Source of the DNA: Porticoccaceae bacterium
GTDB taxonomy: Bacteria; Pseudomonadota; Gammaproteobacteria; Pseudomonadales; Porticoccaceae
Assembly (NCBI GenBank): GCA_003448675.1
Contig: DLXZ01000183.1
Location: forward strand, 1 to 10,509
DNA length: 10,509 bases
Direction: 5' to 3'
Position 1 is the stretch's first letter, and each line of letters starts with the position of its first letter. The notes below the pieces were generated by a model. The model was not told where the DNA came from. It saw only the letters and a list, made by a program, of their open reading frames with translations, and made no database searches. Of this stretch, positions 5,957-10,509 are shown one piece after another. The translations under genes were made by a program, and so were the position numbers.

Positions 5957-6772
5957 TCAGGGCAAACGGGGCACGCGTCCGAAGTCTCGGCGGTATAATT
6001 TCACTGCCCTGCGGCTTACCTGGCCTAATAGCTTGTTTTCCCACGTCAGGGTAAGGCGCAAAGGCTGGTCAAAATAGACCCGCAAAAAACGCAACACATC
6101 CCTTCTGGTCAGACCGATATCGAGGCAAGAAAAATAAATACTGGCAAGATCCTTAATCTGCCAGCGACGCGGAACCGTCTTTCTGATTTGGGCCCGGTGC
6201 AAATCCACCAGAAACAGGCGAGGACTCAGCATATTCTGGCGGGCCGCTTGCGATTGATCGAGCAGAAAGTGGCAGATATACAGATCACGATGATTAATAC
6301 CCGCCCGGTGAATGGTTCGGGCAATTTCCGCCACTTTTGTAATCAGAGCACGCCTCTGGGCCGGCGGCGGCGGTTGGCTGGGCCAGCCTTCCGCGTAAAC
6401 CGCCAGACTAAGGGTATCGCGTAGCTCTTCGGTAATAAGAAAAGACCGCTGTCGAGCAGGGTTTAAACCTTTTTTGCCATAGGCCACTGGCGTCAGCGTA
6501 TCCAGCCCCAGATTCCGGATGCGATTGATGGCCAGCCACTCGTTGCTGGCGCCGATCACGGGCATTTTTACCTGGCTGAAGTTTTTCAGTATTTCCCGCC
6601 AGCCGATGCCGGTGTGTAACTTGCGGTAATAGGTTTTGCCTTGCAGCTCGAACTTGAGCGTCTGACGGCCTTCCTTATCGCGAATCACCTGGCCTTCAAG
6701 GCCCGCGGCGATTTCAAAAACATCCTGGTCGGCCCAGATTTTATCCAGCGGCTCGCGCAGTATCAGCTCCAT
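5957..6772 (-). CDS. waaP: LPS core heptose(I) kinase WaaP (RfaP)
   Basis: Transfers phosphate from ATP to O4 of heptose I in the LPS inner core, in the cytoplasm before export. Core phosphates let divalent cations cross-link the outer membrane, and waaP is essential in Pseudomonas aeruginosa. Seen: 271 aa, the expected length (about 265-270). The N-terminal block ends in GKTYYRKLHTGIGW, with ATP-site K51. Next come the segment MPVIGASNEWLAINR, the catalytic loop NHRDLYICHFLL with D163 (the position of the Asp shown to be needed in E. coli and P. aeruginosa WaaP), VDLHRAQIR with D190, and KDLASIYFSCLDIGLTRRD. The ATG at 6772 lies 15 bases after the waaG stop, with TAAGGA overlapping that stop codon and a rather long 12-base gap. 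It is the last gene of the minus-strand operon. The substrate assignment rests on family and position beside waaG. Confidence 0.95.
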   Translation of the reverse strand: MELILREPLDKIWADQDVFEIAAGLEGQVIRDKEGRQTLKFELQGKTYYRKLHTGIGWREILKNFSQVKMPVIGASNEWLAINRIRNLGLDTLTPVAYGKKGLNPARQRSFLITEELRDTLSLAVYAEGWPSQPPPPAQRRALITKVAEIARTIHRAGINHRDLYICHFLLDQSQAARQNMLSPRLFLVDLHRAQIRKTVPRRWQIKDLASIYFSCLDIGLTRRDVLRFLRVYFDQPLRLTLTWENKLLGQVSRRAVKLYRRDFGRVPRLP

Positions 6773-6787
6773 CGGTCCGCTTTTTCC

Positions 6788-7897
6788 TTATCTGTTTGCC
6801 CTTCGCTCAATAACATCCACCGCCACCTGGGGCCGGTGGTAGATATCACTGGTTTCGGCGAAGTGAACGCCCTTTTTATGCCAATGAAAGGCATCATGGG
6901 ACAGGGCTTTGTGGATTGCACCGGCATAGGCTTGGCCATCAAAAGGTTCTGACAACACCTCACCCATGGCCGCGTCCCTGACATAGTGGGCATAGCCGCA
7001 CACGTCAGAAGTAATCACCGGCAAACCGGCAATCATGGCTTCGAGCAGCACATTGCCGGTGTTTTCCTTGTAGGCTGGATGCAGCAGGATATCCCCCGCC
7101 TGGAGGATGTCCGGCACATCGGCGCGGCCGCCGAGAAAAACCACTTTATCCCGCACCCCCAACTGCTCGGCCTGCTTTTCAAAAGCAGTGGACTTATCGT
7201 CACCCACCACCAGCAGACGCGCATTTAACGCCGCAAGGGCCGGCAGCACGGCAATACTACGATCCAGCCCCTTGGTGCGAAACCCCGAACCCAGTGCCAA
7301 AAGGACTTTCTGATCCTCACCGAGTCCCAGCTCCGCTCTTTTTGTCTCGCGCACCTCCTGCCAGTTGTTCGGCGCGGCGCGATCCCTGGATATACCCGGC
7401 GGCAGGGTGTGAAAACGCTCGGCGGACGTATCGTAAAAGTCGATAAAACGCTGGCGCTCCGCGACGGATACTTCAAGAATATGTGTATTGGATTCGGGGC
7501 CAAAAACCGCGGCCTCAAATGCCAGGTAAGCCCGCGAGCGCGGCGCCAGCCGATACCAGAATCCCCGCTCCCGAAAGGCTTTATGGGCGAAACAGGAATC
7601 CGCCGCGTAATAGATATCCAGCCCCGGCCACTTGTTAAAACCCACCACCAGATCGAAGCTTTCATCGGCCAGAATTTTGGATAAATCACGGGAGAAGTGG
7701 GTCATACGCGCCGCGTTGCTCCAACCCCGGCGGGCGATCTGCACGACCTCTATATTTTGGTCGCGCTCGCCTTCCCAGTCGGTGCAATACACCACCACCC
7801 GGTGGCCCCGTCGTTGCGCTTCGCGGGCGATAGCCAGCATATTTCGCTGCAGACCGCCGAAGGCAAAATAACGGTACAGGACAAAAGCCAGCTTCAC
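6788..7897 (-). CDS. waaG: LPS core alpha-1,3-glucosyltransferase WaaG (RfaG)
   Basis: GT4-family, GT-B fold peripheral inner-membrane enzyme that adds the first outer-core hexose to heptose II (glucose from UDP-glucose in E. coli; the Pseudomonas homologue probably uses an N-acetylhexosamine). Seen: 369 aa, about the usual length. The N-terminus KLAFVLYRYFAFGGLQRNM carries the glycine-rich donor-site loop. Further on are VVGFNKWPGLDIYYAAD, LPPGISRDRAAPN, GSGFRTKGLDRS at 203-214, and the E-x7-E motif with E278 and E286 (ENTGNVLLE), followed by AGLPVITSDVCGYAHYV. The start is a GTG at 7897 whose first bases form a GTGA overlap with the waaF stop. This points to translational coupling; a GAGGTG purine run in the end of waaF can serve as ribosome site. 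In Pseudomonas waaC stands between these two genes; here there is no room for it. Confidence 0.96.
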   Translation of the reverse strand: MKLAFVLYRYFAFGGLQRNMLAIAREAQRRGHRVVVYCTDWEGERDQNIEVVQIARRGWSNAARMTHFSRDLSKILADESFDLVVGFNKWPGLDIYYAADSCFAHKAFRERGFWYRLAPRSRAYLAFEAAVFGPESNTHILEVSVAERQRFIDFYDTSAERFHTLPPGISRDRAAPNNWQEVRETKRAELGLGEDQKVLLALGSGFRTKGLDRSIAVLPALAALNARLLVVGDDKSTAFEKQAEQLGVRDKVVFLGGRADVPDILQAGDILLHPAYKENTGNVLLEAMIAGLPVITSDVCGYAHYVRDAAMGEVLSEPFDGQAYAGAIHKALSHDAFHWHKKGVHFAETSDIYHRPQVAVDVIERRANR

Positions 7898-9003
7898 CCT
7901 TCACCCACCTCGCTGATACTTGAGTCCTGCAAACGTTCAAGCGCAGCCACTACCATCGCCGGTAACAGCTCGGTCAAACACTTGAGATCGCCCCGAGGAC
8001 ACTGCCGCTGGAAACAGGGTCCGCAGTCCACGGGGATGGCCAGGGTCTCCACCCGTTCGGCCAGGGGCGGCGTAAATGCAGGCGAAGTGGAACCGTATAG
8101 CGCAACCAGAGGTCGCCCAAGAGCCGCGGCAATATGCATCAGCCCGGAATCATTACTGACAACCGCAGTGGCACAGGACAGCAGATCAATGGCTTGGGCC
8201 AGAGTGGTCTGCCCGGTGAAGTTCCGGCTGTGCGCGCCTGTGTCGTCACCCAACAGTTCGATAATTTGCGTAGCCACTGCCCGGTCATTATCCGAACCAA
8301 ACAGCCATACCTGCCAGCCCCGTTCAATCAGGGTTTGGGCCAGGCTGGCGAAGTGCCGCTCCGGCCAGCGCTTGGCCGGGCCGAACTCCGCTCCCGGGCA
8401 CAGCGCCAACACCGGCCTGTCCAGGCTCAAGCCCTGGTTTTCAAGCAAGTCCGCAACGCCTGCCGCGTCGACTTGCAGGCGCGGGCGGGGCAGGGTTTCA
8501 GGCAGGGGAGTGTGATCCGGATAGGCCAGGGCGACAAAACGCTCCACCATCAGCGGGTAGCGGGCCTTGTCCAGCAGGCGGATATCGTTGAGCAGACCAA
8601 AACGCATCTCCCCACGCCAGCCCACCCGCTGGGGAATGCCTGCAAACAGGGGAATCAACGCGGATTTAAAAGAATTGGGCAGTACATAAGCGGCACTGTA
8701 GCCTTTTTTTGCCAGTACCTGGGCCAGACGCCAGCGCTTGCCCAATTCCAGACTGCCATGGCCGACGGGCATCACAATGGCCTCGTCCACCTGGGGCATA
8801 CGTTCGAGAATCGGCTGGCTCCAGGCCGGCGCCAGCACATCAATGGGCGCCTCGGGAAAACGCTCGCGCAAGGCGATAAACAGGCTCTGGGCCATGACCA
8901 TATCGCCAACCCAGGAAGGGCCGACGATCAGCAGGCGCTGGCGCCTGGACTCTCTGCTGGAAGTCCGCCGGTGGCGGGAAGCATTCCGGTCACCCACAGG
9001 CAT
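7894..9003 (-). CDS. waaF: ADP-heptose:LPS heptosyltransferase II WaaF (RfaF)
   Basis: GT9 cytoplasmic enzyme that transfers L-glycero-D-manno-heptose from ADP-heptose onto heptose I, making the second inner-core heptose. Seen: 369 aa. VGPSWVGDMVMAQSLF carries the catalytic-type Asp (D34). Further on are LPNSFKSALIPLFAGIPQRVGWRGEMR, PGAEFGPAKRWP at 203-214, SNDSGLMH at 283-290, YGSTSP at 303-308, and the cysteine set C327, C330, C335, C342. The PSWVGDMVM and FKSALIP signatures are those of WaaF, not WaaC. Odd: the family normally starts two to five residues before the LLIVGPSW strand, but here about 22 extra residues rich in Arg and Ser come first. No ATG, GTG or TTG lies closer than the third codon, so the extension is probably real. 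The gene follows ilvE after 25 bases and overlaps waaG by 4. Confidence 0.96.
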   Translation of the reverse strand: MPVGDRNASRHRRTSSRESRRQRLLIVGPSWVGDMVMAQSLFIALRERFPEAPIDVLAPAWSQPILERMPQVDEAIVMPVGHGSLELGKRWRLAQVLAKKGYSAAYVLPNSFKSALIPLFAGIPQRVGWRGEMRFGLLNDIRLLDKARYPLMVERFVALAYPDHTPLPETLPRPRLQVDAAGVADLLENQGLSLDRPVLALCPGAEFGPAKRWPERHFASLAQTLIERGWQVWLFGSDNDRAVATQIIELLGDDTGAHSRNFTGQTTLAQAIDLLSCATAVVSNDSGLMHIAAALGRPLVALYGSTSPAFTPPLAERVETLAIPVDCGPCFQRQCPRGDLKCLTELLPAMVVAALERLQDSSISEVGEG

Positions 9004-9028
9004 TCAAAACGCTCTGTTATGAGGGATA

Positions 9029-9958
9029 TTAATCCGCAATCGGTGCCAGCCACTCGGGGTGATCGCCATTGCGCCCACGCACGGCATCAAAATACAGTGA
9101 CTGCAGCAGGCCGGTGACCGGCCCTCGCGCACCGCTGCCAATAATACGGTTATCCAGTTCCCGAATCGGCAACACCTCCGCTGCCGTGCCGGTAAAAAAG
9201 GCCTCGTCGGCAATATAAACCTCATCGCGGGTAATGCGCTTCTCGCGCACTTCGTAACCCTGCTCCTGGGCCAGCTGTATCACCGTGCCGCGGGTAATAC
9301 CATCGAGACAGGAGGTCAGCTCCGGCGTGTAAAGAATGCCGTCGCGAACAATAAAAATATTCTCGCCACTGCCCTCGGCCACATAGCCTTCCGCATCCAG
9401 CAGCAGGGCCTCGTCATAACCGTTTTCCAGGGCTTCGCGCAGGGCCATCATGGAATTAATGTAATTGCCGTTGGCCTTGGCCTTGCACATGGTGATATTG
9501 ACGTGGTGGCGGGTGTAGGAGGAGGTATGAATGCGAATACCCTGCTCCAGGGCTTCGGGACTCATGTAGGCAGGCCATTCCCAGGACGCAACGATCACAT
9601 GGGTACGCAGGCTATCGGCACGCAGGCCCATGGCCTCGCTGCCGAAAAAGGCCATCGGTCGCAGATAGGCTTCCTTTAGACCATTTTCCCGCACCACGGT
9701 GCGCTGGGCCTCATTAAGGGTATCGATGTCGTAGGGCATGTCCATGCCAACAATCTTCGCCGAATTGAGCATCCGCCGGGTGTGTTCCTGGAGGCGGAAA
9801 ATCGCCGTACCGTGGGACTCGGTGTGATAGGCACGCACACCTTCGAATACACCCATCCCGTAGTGCAGGGTATGAGTCAAGACATGAACCTTGGCATCCC
9901 GCCAGGGTACTAATTCACCATCAAACCAGATAACTCCGTCGCGATCCGCAAACGACAT
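9029..9958 (-). CDS. ilvE: Branched-chain-amino-acid aminotransferase IlvE
   Basis: PLP-dependent class IV aminotransferase catalysing the last step of leucine, isoleucine and valine synthesis, exchanging amino groups with glutamate/2-oxoglutarate in the cytoplasm. Seen, in the 309-aa reading: WFDGELVPW near the N-terminus, THTLHYGMGVFEGVRAY, the PLP-binding lysine in CKAKANGNYINSMM (K161), the cofactor glutamate in YVAEGSGENIF (E195), and the phosphate-binding FFTGTAAEV (254-262). The ATG at 9958 is preferred over an in-frame TTG at 9973. It has GAGGAG seven bases upstream and gives the family length (E. coli 309 aa). The gene lies 18 bases after the glnE stop and 25 before waaF, so it is probably cotranscribed with the LPS genes, as in the Pseudomonas ilvE-waaF neighbourhood. 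It is a housekeeping gene and nothing in it looks broken. Confidence 0.98.
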   Translation of the reverse strand: MSFADRDGVIWFDGELVPWRDAKVHVLTHTLHYGMGVFEGVRAYHTESHGTAIFRLQEHTRRMLNSAKIVGMDMPYDIDTLNEAQRTVVRENGLKEAYLRPMAFFGSEAMGLRADSLRTHVIVASWEWPAYMSPEALEQGIRIHTSSYTRHHVNITMCKAKANGNYINSMMALREALENGYDEALLLDAEGYVAEGSGENIFIVRDGILYTPELTSCLDGITRGTVIQLAQEQGYEVREKRITRDEVYIADEAFFTGTAAEVLPIRELDNRIIGSGARGPVTGLLQSLYFDAVRGRNGDHPEWLAPIAD

Positions 9959-9965
9959 TTCCACA

Positions 9966-9971
9966 CTCCTC
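9966..9971 (-). promoter_or_regulatory. Shine-Dalgarno site deciding the ilvE start
   Basis: GAGGAG on the minus strand, 7 bases before the ATG at 9958, selects that start over the in-frame TTG at 9973. Confidence 0.8.
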
Positions 9972-9976
9972 AATCA

Positions 9977-10509
9977 CTAAGCTTGCAGCTCTTCCCCATC
10001 ACCCAGTAATTGCCGCCACGCGGCTTGAACCGCCAGACGCTGATCGGCAAATTCGTCGCCAGTAACGACACTGGGCGCTTGTTGTAACTGGAGCCGGTGC
10101 CCCACCGAGCGGTAGGCAATATATGCCTCCACCAACTGGCGATGTACTGGCTCGGCAAGAATTCCGCACTCGGCCAGCAGCGCCAGAATGCGGATATTGT
10201 CACTCCACTGGGTCAGGCGGGGATAATTATGAGCCTGCGCCAAAACCGCGAATTGAACCATAAATTCAATATCGACGATACCACCCGGATCCTGTTTCAG
10301 ATCAAAGCGCCCGGCTTCCCTCGCCCTACCCCCGGAACCCAGATGATCAACCATCTTCCGGCGCATCTCGATCACATCTCGGCGCAGCGCCCCGACCTCG
10401 CGGGGCTGGACGAGAATATCATGGCGCACCTGTTCAAAGCGCTGGGCCAGAGCCGGATCGCCGGCCACGGCTCTGGCTCTCACCAGGGCCTGGTGTTCCC
10501 AGGTCCAGG
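9977..10509 (-). CDS. glnE: Glutamine synthetase adenylyltransferase/deadenylase GlnE, C-terminal part (5' end outside window)
   Basis: Bifunctional enzyme that adds and removes AMP on glutamine synthetase in response to PII protein and glutamine, controlling nitrogen assimilation in the cytoplasm. Seen: only the last 176 residues plus stop, reading in from the right edge as WTWEHQALVRARAVAGD. Then comes the segment around residue 70 of the fragment, DLKQDPGGIVDIEFMVQF, and SDNIRILALLAECGIL. All are typical of the C-terminal adenylylation (AT) half. Full-length GlnE is about 950-1000 residues, so roughly four fifths lies outside. The valine codon GTG at 10483 is internal and not a start. It ends 18 bases before the ilvE start; the glnE-ilvE order also occurs in Pseudomonas. 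No damage is visible in this part. Confidence 0.96.
   Translation of the reverse strand, partial: WTWEHQALVRARAVAGDPALAQRFEQVRHDILVQPREVGALRRDVIEMRRKMVDHLGSGGRAREAGRFDLKQDPGGIVDIEFMVQFAVLAQAHNYPRLTQWSDNIRILALLAECGILAEPVHRQLVEAYIAYRSVGHRLQLQQAPSVVTGDEFADQRLAVQAAWRQLLGDGEELQA

Noticed and set aside
5990..6000. GGCGGTATAAT on the plus strand, resembling an ops start and a -10 box
   Set aside because: It lies inside waaP on the opposite strand with no gene directly downstream in that direction. The ops core differs at the eighth base (T for G) and no -35 box is evident.
6360..6385. Run of GGCGGC triplets
   Set aside because: It is the complement of proline codons in a short PPPP linker of WaaP, a coding effect and not a separate repeat element.
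7697..8515. Plus-strand open frame (272 codons) across the waaG/waaF junction
   Set aside because: It is antisense to two conserved genes, has a low-complexity Ser/Arg/Ala composition and no domain signature.
8134..9117. Long plus-strand open frame (327 codons) across waaF
   Set aside because: It lies fully antisense to the well-supported waaF and the end of ilvE. Its translation has no recognisable motifs, and long antisense frames are common in GC-rich genes.

Overview
The window looks like chromosomal DNA of a gammaproteobacterium, probably a marine or Pseudomonas-like one. This is inferred from the order glnE - ilvE - waaF - waaG - waaP, which resembles the Pseudomonas lipopolysaccharide (LPS) core locus, and from the protein sequences. 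No marker gene fixes the genus. It is almost fully coding: ten protein genes, no RNA genes, no mobile elements, no CRISPR, and no gene-free stretch longer than about 180 bases.

Right part (about 5957-10509, minus strand, read right to left): the 3' end of glnE, then ilvE, waaF, waaG and waaP. The genes are tightly spaced; waaF and waaG overlap by 4 bases. WaaF adds heptose II to the inner core, WaaG adds the first outer-core hexose and WaaP phosphorylates core heptose. The heptosyltransferase I gene waaC, which lies between waaF and waaG in Pseudomonas, is absent here.

Middle part (about 2399-5926, plus strand): three genes in one direction, convergent with waaP. They encode a glycosyltransferase family 9 (heptosyltransferase-like) protein, a polytopic membrane protein resembling GT-C glycosyltransferases, and a Kdo/WaaP-family sugar kinase. 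This set is visibly more AT-rich than its surroundings. It reads as a second, possibly acquired, LPS-core or surface-glycan modification module.

Left part (1-2220, minus strand): a TviB-type UDP-sugar 6-dehydrogenase followed by a UDP-glucuronate 4-epimerase-like protein that runs off the left edge. Together they would supply a UDP-uronic acid for surface polysaccharide. The two left-hand units diverge from an intergenic region of about 178 bases. It holds back-to-back promoter-like sequences and a 14-bp perfect dyad, and an RfaH ops-like 11-mer lies just inside the dehydrogenase gene.

Taken together, the window is a cell-envelope glycan locus: precursor supply on the left, an accessory glycosyltransferase/kinase set in the middle, and the conserved inner-core operon on the right, anchored by the housekeeping genes ilvE and glnE.
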